A DNA stretch of 52,767 nucleotides from NCBI GenBank assembly GCA_945861535.1, contig CAMAUZ010000058.1:1-52767 (forward strand). The letters run 5' to 3'. The position numbers were made by a program, and so were the translations under genes. Position 1 is the first letter of the stretch, and every line of letters starts with the position of its first letter. Origin of the DNA: Akkermansia muciniphila. GTDB lineage: Bacteria; Verrucomicrobiota; Verrucomicrobiia; Limisphaerales; BJHT01. The notes below the pieces were generated by a model that did not search any database, was not told the DNA's origin, and saw nothing but the letters and a program-made list of their open reading frames with translations. Of this stretch, positions 18,255-26,549 are shown piece by piece.

Positions 18255-19313
18255 ATGTTTATCACCGGACTGGCCACGGCGGTTCCGCCCCAGCGCTTCA
18301 CGCAGGCGGAATGTTGGGCGGCGTTGCAACGCGCCCCGCAGTTTTTGCAGCTCAACGCGCGCGCCCACGCGGTGCTGCGGAAAGTGTTGTCGGGCGAAAA
18401 TGGCACCGCCACCCGCCATCTCGCGGTCGCCGAGCTGATGGAAGCCTTCGCGCTCACGCCCGACGCGCTGCACGCCCGCTTCGCGCACAACGCGCCCGCA
18501 CTGGCCACGCAGGCCGCCGAACGCGCCCTCGCCACCGCCCGCCTCCCGCCCGCGCAGGTGGACGCCGTCCTCATCAGCACCTGCACCGGCTACCTGTGTC
18601 CCGGCCTCACCAGCTACGTGAGCGAGCGGCTCGGACTGCGCCCCGACGTGCTCGCGCTCGATCTGGTCGGGCAGGGCTGCGGTGCGGCGCTGCCGAACTG
18701 GCGCACCGCCGAAGCGCTGCTCGCCGCGGGCCGCGCGCAGCACGTCCTGTCCGTGTGCGTCGAGATTTGCAGCGCGGCCTTCTACCTCGACAACGACCCC
18801 GGCGTGCTCATCAGCGCCTGTTTGTTTGGCGATGGCGCGGGCGCGGCGGTGTTGTCGGCCCAACCCGCCGCTCATGCGCGACGAGTGGAATGGAAAGCGG
18901 CGGGAACGGTGCTCAGCCCGGCGGAGCGTGATCTCCTGCGCTTCGAGCAGCGCGACGGGATGTTGCGGAACCTTCTCACGCGCGAGGTCCCCGCGCTCGC
19001 CGCCAAGCATGTGGAAAATCTGCTCGCCGAAATGCTCCATCGCCACGGACTGAAACGCGCCGACGTGACCGGCTGGATGCTGCACGCCGGTGGACGCGAA
19101 GTGCTGGCCGCCCTGCAAAAACGGCTCGGTCTCGACGAATCCGAGCTGCGCCGGAGCGCCGCCGTGTTGCGCGAATTCGGCAATGTCAGCAGCCCGTTCG
19201 TGCTCTTCGTTCTCGAACGGGCGCTCGCAGAAAACGCGCCGGGCGGCTGGTGGTGGCTCTCCTCGTTTGGCGCGGGCTTCAGTTGTCACGGTGCGCTCTT
19301 GCAGGTGGAGTGA
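18255..19313 (+). CDS. Type III polyketide synthase (chalcone/stilbene synthase family)
   Basis: 352 residues, the family length. The Cys-His-Asn triad is complete: Cys142 in DLVGQGCGAALPNW, His277 in WMLHAGG and Asn310 in EFGNVSSPF. An additional GDGAGAAVL block lies near 192-200. The homodimeric enzyme condenses an acyl-CoA starter with several malonyl-CoA units and cyclises the chain to a pyrone, resorcinol or resorcylic acid. It is followed after 3 bases by a methyltransferase and then by a flavoprotein oxidoreductase, on the same strand. The same enzyme classes make methylated alkylresorcinols and alkylquinones in Streptomyces (srsA-srsB-srsC). A phenolic lipid product is therefore a reasonable inference, but starter and chain length cannot be read by eye. 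Confidence 0.93.
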   Translation: MFITGLATAVPPQRFTQAECWAALQRAPQFLQLNARAHAVLRKVLSGENGTATRHLAVAELMEAFALTPDALHARFAHNAPALATQAAERALATARLPPAQVDAVLISTCTGYLCPGLTSYVSERLGLRPDVLALDLVGQGCGAALPNWRTAEALLAAGRAQHVLSVCVEICSAAFYLDNDPGVLISACLFGDGAGAAVLSAQPAAHARRVEWKAAGTVLSPAERDLLRFEQRDGMLRNLLTREVPALAAKHVENLLAEMLHRHGLKRADVTGWMLHAGGREVLAALQKRLGLDESELRRSAAVLREFGNVSSPFVLFVLERALAENAPGGWWWLSSFGAGFSCHGALLQVE

Positions 19314-19316
19314 ATC

Positions 19317-20021
19317 ATGCGCCGCGTAGTCGAACCGGAAATTCTGGATGACCTGCCGCCCGCCGATCCGCGGGCGGTCGGATCGCGCGGGGATTTGCGC
19401 CGGTTGAATTTCATCATGGGCCACGAGGGCATTCTGACCCGCGCATTTCGCCGCCACTGCGAGACCGCTGCCTTTCGCGCGCGTCCCCTGCGGCTGGTCG
19501 AACTGGGCGCGGGGGACGGCACCTTGCTGCTGCGACTGGCGCGGCGCTGGGCGGCGCTGGGCGTCACCGCCGAGGTCACGCTGCTCGACCGGCAGGACGT
19601 GGTCGCCGTGGCGACGCGCCGCGCGTTCGCGGCGCTCCAGTGGTCCGTCGAGAGTGTGGCGACCGACGTGTTCGCGTGGCTGGAGCAAACCTCGCCGCAT
19701 GCGGATGTCATGCTCGCCAATCTGTTTCTGCACCACTTCCCGGACCCATCGCTGGCCGAATTGCTGCGTCTGGCGGCGGCGCGGACGAACCTCTTCCTGG
19801 CGTGCGAACCGCGCCGGTCGCCGCTCGCGCTTGTGGGTTCGCACCTGCTCGGGCTGCTGGGTTGCAACCGCGTGACGCGGCACGATGCCGTGGTCAGCGT
19901 GCGCGCCGGTTTTGCCGGGCGTGAACTCTCCGCGCTCTGGCCTGCGAACGTCGCGTGGGAAACGAGCGAACGGGCGGCGGGCCTTTTCAGCCACTGCTTC
20001 GTCGCGCAACGCCATGCGTAA
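19317..20021 (+). CDS. Class I SAM-dependent methyltransferase of the type III PKS cluster
   Basis: 234 residues. SAM-binding motif I, LVELGAGDGTLLLRLA, is at about residues 60-75. An acidic DRQDVV loop and the post-motif ANLFLHHFPD follow, giving a Rossmann-fold methyltransferase. It starts 3 bases after the polyketide synthase stop, so the two are surely co-transcribed. It probably O- or C-methylates the synthase product; the acceptor is unknown. It is soluble, unlike the membrane-bound isoprenylcysteine-type methyltransferases that accompany some type III synthases. Confidence 0.85.
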   Translation: MRRVVEPEILDDLPPADPRAVGSRGDLRRLNFIMGHEGILTRAFRRHCETAAFRARPLRLVELGAGDGTLLLRLARRWAALGVTAEVTLLDRQDVVAVATRRAFAALQWSVESVATDVFAWLEQTSPHADVMLANLFLHHFPDPSLAELLRLAAARTNLFLACEPRRSPLALVGSHLLGLLGCNRVTRHDAVVSVRAGFAGRELSALWPANVAWETSERAAGLFSHCFVAQRHA

Positions 20022-20411
20022 ATGGAAACGCCGAAGCCGGAATCGGGCGAAGCCCGACGCCTTGGGGAGCGCACGCCGCTGGCGTGCTGTTTTCGGCGGG
20101 CCGCCGAAAACTTCGTTCCCTCAACTTCCTCTCGCGGCGGAGAAGCCAGACTGGGGAACGACGGTTTGGGCGGGCCGCCCAAACCGGCACGCGGGCCGCG
20201 TGCGCTCCCCTTACGGTTTCGGCGTCCGGGCAAAAATGGAACGCCGCGTGCCGCCCGGAGCGCGGCCTTCAGGCCGCTTCAGCGTGCGGCTGGCGGAAGC
20301 GCTCTGGTCATCACGACCGCCCCCCTCGCAGCGCACGGTGAAGGGGCGTGAACGCCGCGCTCCGAACGCCGCCGCTATCCCGAGCGCCACGTTCGTTCAC
20401 TTTTCCACCGC
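20022..20411. other. Spacer inside the polyketide cluster, repeat-rich
   Basis: A gap of 390 bases between the methyltransferase and oxidoreductase genes. It holds one copy of a three-hairpin repeat (20061-20210) and an inverted copy of the GCGGCCTGAAGGCCGC motif (20258-20284). No gene is credible. The hairpins could attenuate read-through between the two genes. Confidence 0.5.
20061..20210. repeat. Three-hairpin repeat, family B, copy 1
   Basis: Three perfect palindromes lie in a row: TTTTCGGCGG-G-CCGCCGAAAA (20090-20110), TTTGGGCGG-G-CCGCCCAAA (20165-20183) and GCACGCGG-G-CCGCGTGC (20187-20203). GGGAGCGCACGCC and GCGTGCGCTCCCC strings bound the unit as inverted ends. A second copy lies at 21866-22020. 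Both sit between genes at the polyketide cluster. Confidence 0.8.
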
Positions 20412-21452
20412 ATGATTTCGCCCCATCCGATCACCATCGTCGGCGGCGGACTGGCCGGCCTGACGCTCGGCATCGGGCTGCGGCAACGCGGCGTGCCGGT
20501 GACGGTCTGGGAGGCGGGCCGTTATCCGCGTCACCGCGTCTGCGGCGAATTCATCAGCGGCGGCGGGCAAGGCTCGCTCGCGCGGCTCGGCCTGTTGGGC
20601 GGACTGCGCGCCGCGGGCGCGGGTGCCGCGACGAGCGCGGCATTCTACGCCGGGCAGGCGCTGGTCGCGGCGCGTCCGCTGCCGGCCGCCGCGCTGTGCA
20701 TTTCGCGTTTGGTTTTGGATGACTGGCTCGCGCGGGAATTCCAGCGGCTCGGCGGCGAGCTGCGTTCCGGCGCGCGCTGGGCCGGTGAATTCGGTGCCGG
20801 CATGGTGCGCGCGAGCGGTCGGCGCGCGGAGCCGGTGGCGGACGGCTGGCGGTTGTTCGGCCTGAAGGTCCACGCGCGCGGCGTCGTGCTGGACGCCGAT
20901 CTCGAGCTGCACTTTGTGCCCGCGGGCTATGTGGGTTTGTGCCGGCTGCCCGGCGGCGAAGTGAACATCTGCGGCCTGTTTCGCAGCACCGCGCCGGTGC
21001 CCGACCTGGCGCTGCGCTGGCGCGACTGGCTGGGCGGTCCGGCCGATTCCGTGCTGCACGCGCGGCTGGCGGGCGCGCACTTCGTGGATGACTCCTTCTG
21101 CACGGTGGCCGGGCTGGGGCTGCGTCCGCAGCGCGCGGCGCAGCGGCACGAATGCAGTCTCGGCGATGCGCTGACGATGATCCCGCCCGTGACCGGCAAT
21201 GGCATGTCGATGGCCTTTGAATCCGCGGAGCTAGCCATCGGGCCGCTCGCGAAATTCAGCCGCGGCGAACTGCCGTGGGCGCAGGCGCAGGCGGCGATTG
21301 CCCGGGATTGCGACCGCGCTTTCAGCACGCGCCTGCGCTGGGCGGCGTGGCTGCAACGGGCGTTGTTCCAGCCGTCGGCGCGTGCGGCGCTGCTGTTCGT
21401 GGTTGCGCGTTCGGAGCGGTTGTGGCGCGGGATTTTCGCACGGACACGGTGA
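20412..21452 (+). CDS. FAD-dependent oxidoreductase of the type III PKS cluster
   Basis: 346 residues. The N-terminal dinucleotide-binding motif TIVGGGLAGLTLGIGL (residues 8-23) is followed by the acidic VWEAG end of the second strand and a YPRHRVCGEFISGGG block, as in the geranylgeranyl reductase/halogenase-like flavoproteins. A second flavin-contact region, GDALTMIPPVTGNGMSMAFESAELA, lies near residue 250. The likely job is hydroxylation or oxidation of the methylated polyketide to a quinone, as the flavoprotein SrsC does in Streptomyces; this is inference by context. It is separated from the methyltransferase gene by 390 bases of repeat-rich spacer. Confidence 0.85.
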   Translation: MISPHPITIVGGGLAGLTLGIGLRQRGVPVTVWEAGRYPRHRVCGEFISGGGQGSLARLGLLGGLRAAGAGAATSAAFYAGQALVAARPLPAAALCISRLVLDDWLAREFQRLGGELRSGARWAGEFGAGMVRASGRRAEPVADGWRLFGLKVHARGVVLDADLELHFVPAGYVGLCRLPGGEVNICGLFRSTAPVPDLALRWRDWLGGPADSVLHARLAGAHFVDDSFCTVAGLGLRPQRAAQRHECSLGDALTMIPPVTGNGMSMAFESAELAIGPLAKFSRGELPWAQAQAAIARDCDRAFSTRLRWAAWLQRALFQPSARAALLFVVARSERLWRGIFARTR

Positions 21453-21584
21453 CGTCCGGATCGGCTGGTGTCGGAGTGGGGGACCCGGGCGCTGCCGCCC
21501 CGCCGCACGGGCATCGGGTTACACCCCATGGAGCAGCCCCCGCCCAGTGCGTAGCTTCCGGCGAGGAAACAAAAGCAACTCACT

Positions 21585-21764
21585 ATGAAAAAAATCTTGG
21601 CCTTGTCCTGCGCTCTCGCGCTTCTGAGCACCACCGGTTGTCTGGTTTCCGGCGGCGGTGGCGGGCACGGAAAAGGGCACGGACACGGGGTGAAGCACCA
21701 CAATTCGTCAGCGGTCATCGTGCCGGCCATCGTCGTGCCGTCCGTTCGGGTGCGGGTGGATTGA
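21585..21764 (+). CDS. Tiny histidine-rich lipoprotein
   Basis: 59 residues. The signal peptide MKKILALSCALALLSTTGC carries a lipobox (STTGC, Cys19). A Gly-rich stretch follows with the histidine cluster HGKGHGHGVKHH (28-39), then a beta-branched tail rich in Val, Ile and Pro (SAVIVPAIVVPSVRVRV). The pattern suits a metal-binding or surface-anchored peptide, but no family is recognised. There is no clear ribosome-binding site at the usual distance. It lies 132 bases after the oxidoreductase gene on the same strand and could be the last gene of that transcript. Confidence 0.6.
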   Translation: MKKILALSCALALLSTTGCLVSGGGGGHGKGHGHGVKHHNSSAVIVPAIVVPSVRVRVD

Positions 21765-22211
21765 TCCATAATCCGGCGGCGGGGGAACCCGCCCTCGGCT
21801 GGAGCTGGATGTGCCGACGCGGCCAGTTCCGGGCGCGGAGAACCGCACCCGAGGGCGGGTGCGCTCCCCGGCTGGGGAGCGCGCGCCGCTGGCGTGCGGT
21901 TTTCGGCGGCCCGCCGAAAACTCGTGCCACCAACTTTTTCCGGCGGCGGTGAGGGCAGACCGGGGAACGAGGGTTTGAGCGGGCCGCCCAAACCGGCACG
22001 CGGGCCGCGTGCGCTCCCCGGTTTTCCGCGAGGGCGCGGAAAAATACACCCGCGGGCGAGTGCGCTCCCCGGCGGGCTGCGGGGCGCGCAGGGCGGTTGG
22101 GAAGACTTGGTGCGCTCGCGGGTCACGCGCGCTGCGGAACGGCGCGCCCCGCCGGAAGCTTCTGGAAACGCAGCCGCCTCCGACTGCCGACGGCGGCAGA
22201 GGCCGGCGCCG
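21765..22211. other. Repeat-filled spacer between convergent genes
   Basis: A stretch of 447 bases between the tiny lipoprotein gene and the convergent ompH gene. It contains the second three-hairpin repeat (21866-22020) and further partial units (TTTTCCGCGAGGGCGCGGAAAA at 22022-22043). No gene is credible; a bidirectional terminator role is plausible. Confidence 0.5.
21866..22020. repeat. Three-hairpin repeat, family B, copy 2
   Basis: The same order of palindromes as at 20061-20210: TTTTCGGCGGCCCGCCGAAAA (21900-21920), a slightly degenerate TTTGAGCGG-G-CCGCCCAAA, and GCACGCGGGCCGCGTGC, bounded by GGGAGCGCGCGCC and GCGTGCGCTCCCC. The connecting sequence differs between copies more than the hairpins do, which points to selection on or copying of the stems. 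Confidence 0.8.
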
Positions 22212-22904
22212 TTACTTCCGGAAGGTTCCCGGCTGAAACGGCGGCGCTGCGGTGGCGGGGCGGGCTGACGGCGATGGGGAAGTCGTGGCGGGGAAGCGGA
22301 CGGCGGCGGCGGGCGCGGGCGGAGGGGAGGCGGCGTTCAACTCGGCGATGATCTCGCTGGTGATGTCGTTCTCGCCGTTGGTGAAGAGCATCATGGGGGT
22401 CTGATTGATGGTCTCGGCGGCGGTGTCGAGCACCATGGTGTAGCCGCGCTGGCGCGCCTTGACCGCCACCTTGTTGCGAATTTCCTGGATGATGTCGTCG
22501 CGCAGGAGGCGCTGTTGTTCGCTCAGCGTCCGGCGGACCTGCGTCTCGAACTGGTCGGTGCTCGCTTCGAGTTCGCGCAGTTCGGTCAGCTTGCGGTCGG
22601 CGTTTTGTTTGCGGCGCTCCCGTTCGGTGGCGGACAGGACGGGGTCGGCGGAACTGTCGAGCAGCGCCTTGTAGTCGGCGCCGGCTTTTTTGTAATCGTC
22701 GAGCATCCGCTGGCGGGTCTGGTCGAGCTGCCGCGCGCGGTCCTTCAGGTTCGTGTCGGCGTGTTTGGTCTTCCAGTAGGAGTCGAAAACTTTCTTCACG
22801 TCGATGATCGCCACGCGCGATTGCGCCAGGGCGGCGGGGGCGACGGCGAGCAGGCATCCCCACACGAGGAGCAGGGCGGACAAACGATGATGGAACTGGT
22901 GCAT
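22212..22904 (-). CDS. OmpH/Skp family periplasmic chaperone
   Basis: 230 residues. A signal peptide (about residues 1-29, ending AALAQS) precedes the OmpH start RVAIIDVKKVFDSYWKTK. A long charged coiled coil (about 48-140) follows, then the conserved C-terminal strand VAVKARQRGYTMVLDTA. Skp-like chaperones escort unfolded outer-membrane proteins through the periplasm. A Pro/Ala-rich tail of about 45 residues follows the core and is unusual for Skp. The ATG at 22904 gives the signal peptide; the frame stays open upstream but is Arg/Ala-rich. No bamA or lpxD neighbour is present. Confidence 0.85.
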   Translation of the reverse strand: MHQFHHRLSALLLVWGCLLAVAPAALAQSRVAIIDVKKVFDSYWKTKHADTNLKDRARQLDQTRQRMLDDYKKAGADYKALLDSSADPVLSATERERRKQNADRKLTELRELEASTDQFETQVRRTLSEQQRLLRDDIIQEIRNKVAVKARQRGYTMVLDTAAETINQTPMMLFTNGENDITSEIIAELNAASPPPAPAAAVRFPATTSPSPSARPATAAPPFQPGTFRK

Positions 22905-23064
22905 AGAATCTGCGACGGACAATCCAAACCAATCCCCGAGATTCTCAAAACTTGCGGACGCACGCAATGCCCGAGCGGCGCAGCGCGCGCAACTGCGGCG
23001 CATCCGCTCACCGTCCGCCGAGTGCGCCGCTGCCGGAATAGTTTTCGGCACCCCCAACGCGCCG

Positions 23065-24642
23065 CTACCGCTTCGCAGCGGCGGGCGGACGAACCACCGT
23101 CTGGCTCTGCTCGCGCAGGAATTGCTGGACGTAATACGGCCCGAGCGCGCCCTTGCCACTGGAGCCGGAACACTTCCATCCGCCAAAGGATTGCACGCCC
23201 GGCCAGGCCCCGGTGGTCGCGCCCCCACGGCGATTGGCATAGGTCACCCCCGCCTCGATGCGGGCGAAGAACTCCTCCTGTTCGCCTTCGATCTGACTGA
23301 AAATCCCGGCGGTCAATCCGTAGTCGCTGTCGTTCGCCCGCACGATCCCTTCGTCCAGCGACGCGATCTCGGCCACCGCCAGAATGGGCGCGAAGAACTC
23401 CTCCTGAAACAACGGCGACTTGGGCGGTAACTGGTCGATGATCGCCGGCTCGACAAACAACCCCGGCGCAAAATCGCCCTGGCGCAACACCGCGCCGCCA
23501 TACACCAACCGCCCGTCGCGCTTTCCTTTCTGCACGGTCTTGCGATAGCGAGCGACCGCCGCCTCGTTGATCAGCGGACCGAGAAACGCGTCGCGCTGCA
23601 CCGGGTCGGCGATTTTCAGCCGCCGGGTTTTTTCGACCAGCAGATCCATGAACGGCGCGTAAATAGTTTTATGCAAATAGAGCCGCGAACACGCCGAACA
23701 CTTCTGTCCGCCCATGCCGAACGCCGAACGCAGGACGCCTTCCGTCGCGTCCTCGAGATTCGCCGTCGGCATGATGATGGCGGGATTTTTTCCACCCATT
23801 TCCGCCAGGCACGGCCGCGGGCGGGCGGCGCTGAAACGCTGTAAAATATCCATGCCCACCGCGCGCGAACCGGTGAACACGAGTCCGTCCACGCCGGGGT
23901 TGGTGAGCAATTCCCCGCCCAGCTCGCCGCCGTCGCCCGTGAGATAATTGAACATGCCCACCGGGAGGCCGGAGCGCTGCAACGCTTCATGCAGCCCCAG
24001 CCCCGCGTAGGGCGCGTCGCTGGCGGGCTTGAAGACCACCGTGTTGCCCGCGACGAGCGCGCCGGCGGCCATGCCCGCGGCGAGGGCGAAGGGGAAATTG
24101 AACGGCGCGACGACCACCCACACGCCGTAGGGCTTCAAAAGGCTGCGGGTCTGCTCGCCCCCCGTGCCGCCCATCGGCTGGACGAAGCCCTGATGCTGCT
24201 CCATCTGCCGGCAGTAGTAGAGAATCAGGTCCACCGCCTCGGAAACTTCGGCGATGGCCTCGAAGCGATTCTTTCCCACTTCGAGTGTGAGTTGCGCCGC
24301 GTATTTGAACTGATGCCGCGCGATTTCATCCGCCGCCGAACGCAGGAACGAGACGCGCTGTTTCCAGCCGAGGTCACGCCAGTCGGGAAAAGCCCGGCGT
24401 GCCGCCTCAATCGCCCTGACGGCATCGGCCCGCCCGCCGCGCTGGAAATGGCCGATGAGCTGGCTCGTGTTCGCGGGATTCGTATCGGGGAAGGTGCCAG
24501 CGGCCGATTTCTTCGCCTTGCCCCCGACGATCAGCGGGTGCGTGGCGCCCAATTTGTGCCGGGCTTGATTCAGCGCCGCATCAAATTCGCGGTGAAAGTC
24601 GTCCCCGAGTGAGCCAAGGTTCGCGTAGGTTATTTTGTCCAT
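23065..24642 (-). CDS. Aldehyde dehydrogenase, 1-pyrroline-5-carboxylate dehydrogenase type
   Basis: 525 residues. The catalytic Cys315 is in GMGGQKCSACSRLY and the general base Glu281 in CLAEMGGKNPAI; the cofactor region includes VVVAPFNFPFALAAG. The C-terminal GGWKCSGSSGKGALGPYYV and QQFLREQSQT are typical of PruA/RocA enzymes, which oxidise L-glutamate 5-semialdehyde to glutamate with NAD+ in proline and arginine breakdown. It is a stand-alone gene without the PutA proline dehydrogenase domain; no putA partner is in the window. Its start region faces the first 146-bp repeat array. Specificity is inferred from the C-terminal block. Confidence 0.87.
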   Translation of the reverse strand: MDKITYANLGSLGDDFHREFDAALNQARHKLGATHPLIVGGKAKKSAAGTFPDTNPANTSQLIGHFQRGGRADAVRAIEAARRAFPDWRDLGWKQRVSFLRSAADEIARHQFKYAAQLTLEVGKNRFEAIAEVSEAVDLILYYCRQMEQHQGFVQPMGGTGGEQTRSLLKPYGVWVVVAPFNFPFALAAGMAAGALVAGNTVVFKPASDAPYAGLGLHEALQRSGLPVGMFNYLTGDGGELGGELLTNPGVDGLVFTGSRAVGMDILQRFSAARPRPCLAEMGGKNPAIIMPTANLEDATEGVLRSAFGMGGQKCSACSRLYLHKTIYAPFMDLLVEKTRRLKIADPVQRDAFLGPLINEAAVARYRKTVQKGKRDGRLVYGGAVLRQGDFAPGLFVEPAIIDQLPPKSPLFQEEFFAPILAVAEIASLDEGIVRANDSDYGLTAGIFSQIEGEQEEFFARIEAGVTYANRRGGATTGAWPGVQSFGGWKCSGSSGKGALGPYYVQQFLREQSQTVVRPPAAAKR

Positions 24643-25385
24643 AGAACTCTCCGTTTGCGTTCTGTAACGAGCGGCAGCCTACCTCTTTATCTGGGTTCCC
24701 GCAAATTTCAGGCGCGGCGGAATTGGGGCCGCTGCCGCAGCGCCTGCCCCGCCCGAGCGCCGTCGGAGCGCGGCTCGCGGAGCGCGGCTGCGTCCCGCTC
24801 GGCGCGGGATCAGCCGCAGCACGTCCGCGCGGAGAGGCGGCCCAAATTCATCCCCCACGTCCGGCGATGCGCAGCCGCTGCGGCTGGTCGCGGCGACACA
24901 GCCGCGCTTCGTCAGAGCGCCGCCGGAGCGCGGCTGTGTCCCGCGCCGAGCGGGATCAGCCGCAGCGCGTCCGCACGGAGAGACGGCTCGAATTCAGCCC
25001 AACGCGTCCGACGGTGCGGAGCCGCTGCGGCTGGTCGCGGCGACACAGCCGCGCTCCGTTCACGCGCTCGCGGAGCGCGGCTGCGTCCCGCTCGGCGCGG
25101 GATCAGCCGCCGCACGTCCGCGCGGAGAGGCGGCCCAAATTCATCCCACATGTCCGGCGATGCGCAGCCGCTGCGGCTGGTCGCGGCGACACAGCCGCGC
25201 TCCGGGCGAGCGGTGGCAGAACACGGCGGCGAGCTTTACGCGCGTGCGTGAGGCGGGCAGGCTCCCCGCCATTCATCATGAAACTGATCCAGCACGACCG
25301 CACGGGACTGATGCCGGCCCGCATCCGCCGAACCCGGCACGTTTCATTTTTCCAACTCCCGTCAGGCCATGACGGCGCACGCTAA
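24643..25385. other. Divergent spacer with the first repeat array
   Basis: 743 bases between the divergently transcribed aldehyde dehydrogenase and madL genes. The 3-copy array takes up 24779-25203. The flanks at 24643-24778 and 25204-25385 must hold both promoters; I cannot identify boxes in them. Reading frames through the array are repeat translations, not genes. Confidence 0.6.
24779..25203. repeat. Tandem array of a 146-bp palindromic repeat, 3 copies
   Basis: The anchor GATCAGCCGC recurs at 24808, 24954 and 25101 (periods 146 and 147). A full unit opens with GGAGCGCGGCTGTGTC (or a one-base variant) and closes with its exact reverse complement GACACAGCCGCGCTCC. Inside is a second inverted pair (CAGCCGCAGCG ... 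CGCTGCGGCTG) and a small hairpin, CCCGC-GCCGA-GCGGG. Each unit could fold as one long arm with a side hairpin. The same unit forms a 4-copy array at 28762-29330. Confidence 0.9.
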
Positions 25386-25781
25386 ATGATCATCTACGGA
25401 ACCGCCCTGCTCGCTGTCTGCCACCTGGTGGGCATTGTGCTCGGGGATTTGCTCGGCGCGGCGCTGGGGATGAAGACCAATGTGGGCGGGGTCGGGATTG
25501 CGATGCTGCTGTTGATCGTGGCGCGCGTGTACCTGCACAAGAGCGGGCGGTTGTGCGCCACGTCGGAGCGCGGGGTGCATTATTGGGGCGCCATTTACAT
25601 CCCGGTCGTGGTGGCGATGGCGATGCAACAGAATGTCGTGGCGGCCCTGCGCGGCGGGCCGGTGGCGTTGCTCGCGGCGATCGGCAGCGTGGTGCTGTGC
25701 GGCGCGTTGGTGTCGTTCATCAATCGGATGGAGCCGCAGCCGCCGGAAACCGCAGCGGGAGCGAAGGACAACGAGGAGTAA
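25386..25781 (+). CDS. madL: Malonate transporter subunit MadL
   Basis: 131 residues with four membrane segments. The start MIIYGTALLAVCHLVGIVLG and the GDLLGAALGMKTNVGGVGIA block are characteristic of MadL. With MadM it forms the Na+-dependent malonate carrier known from Malonomonas rubra. The C-terminal 18 residues are charged and carry the Shine-Dalgarno-like GAGGAG for madM. MadM begins 6 bases after the stop. It sits 182 bases downstream of the first repeat array. Confidence 0.92.
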   Translation: MIIYGTALLAVCHLVGIVLGDLLGAALGMKTNVGGVGIAMLLLIVARVYLHKSGRLCATSERGVHYWGAIYIPVVVAMAMQQNVVAALRGGPVALLAAIGSVVLCGALVSFINRMEPQPPETAAGAKDNEE

Positions 25782-25787
25782 TCCGGC

Positions 25788-26549
25788 ATGGGGGAAATTT
25801 TTGAAAAAGCGGCCCGGGAAAACGGACTCGTCACCGCGTTTGCGATCGTGGGCTTCGTGGTGCTGGTGTCGGGCGTCATCTCACGCCGACTGACGTTTGG
25901 CCGGGTGCAAGGGTCGGCCATCGCCATCCTCATCGGGCTGGCGCTCGCGTATGTCGGCGGCCGGCTGTCGGGCGGAACGAAGGGACTGGCGGACCTCGCG
26001 TTGTTCAGCGGCATCGGTTTGATGGGCGGCAACATGCTGCGCGATTTCGCCATCGTGGCCACGGCGTTTGAAGTGCAGCCCGAGGAGGCGCGGCGCGCGG
26101 GCTGGATCGGTGCGATTGCGCTGCTGCTGGGCACGGTGGTGCCATTCATCGTCGGCGTGGGCGTGGCGCGGGCGTTTGGTTATTCGGATGCGGTGAGCAT
26201 GACCACCATCGGGGCCGGGGCGATCACCTACATCGTCGGGCCGGTGACGGGCGCGGCGATTGGGGCGAGTTCGGACGTGATGGCGCTGAGCATCGCGACG
26301 GGCGTGATCAAGGCGATCCTGGTGATGGTGGCCACGCCGATGGCCGCGAAATTTCTGCGCCTGAAAACCCCGCGTTCGGCGATGGTCTTCGGCGGACTGG
26401 CCGGCACGGTGAGCGGTGTATCGGCCGGGCTGGCGGCGACCAATCGCGAGCTGGTGCCGTATGGGGCGCTGGTCGCCACGTTTCACACGGGCCTCGGGTG
26501 TTTGCTCGGGCCGTCGGTGTTGTATTTCATCGTTCGGGCTTTGACTTAG
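25788..26549 (+). CDS. madM: Malonate transporter subunit MadM
   Basis: 253 residues with about eight membrane segments. Recognisable MadM blocks include LFSGIGLMGGNMLRDFAIVA, MTTIGAGAITYIVGPVTGAA and FGGLAGTVSGVSAGLAATN. MadL and MadM act together to import malonate with Na+. A GAGGAG ribosome-binding site at the end of madL lies at the right distance. The next gene on the strand is the MatB-like ligase, 704 bases on, which would activate the imported malonate. No malonate decarboxylase subunits are present, so decarboxylation by the Mad or Mdc enzymes is not suggested here. Confidence 0.92.
   Translation: MGEIFEKAARENGLVTAFAIVGFVVLVSGVISRRLTFGRVQGSAIAILIGLALAYVGGRLSGGTKGLADLALFSGIGLMGGNMLRDFAIVATAFEVQPEEARRAGWIGAIALLLGTVVPFIVGVGVARAFGYSDAVSMTTIGAGAITYIVGPVTGAAIGASSDVMALSIATGVIKAILVMVATPMAAKFLRLKTPRSAMVFGGLAGTVSGVSAGLAATNRELVPYGALVATFHTGLGCLLGPSVLYFIVRALT

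Noticed and set aside
24723-25385. Plus-strand frames of about 200 codons through the first 146-bp array
   Set aside because: They are translations of the tandem repeat (Ser/Arg/Ala-rich, internally repeated) and differ in frame between units.
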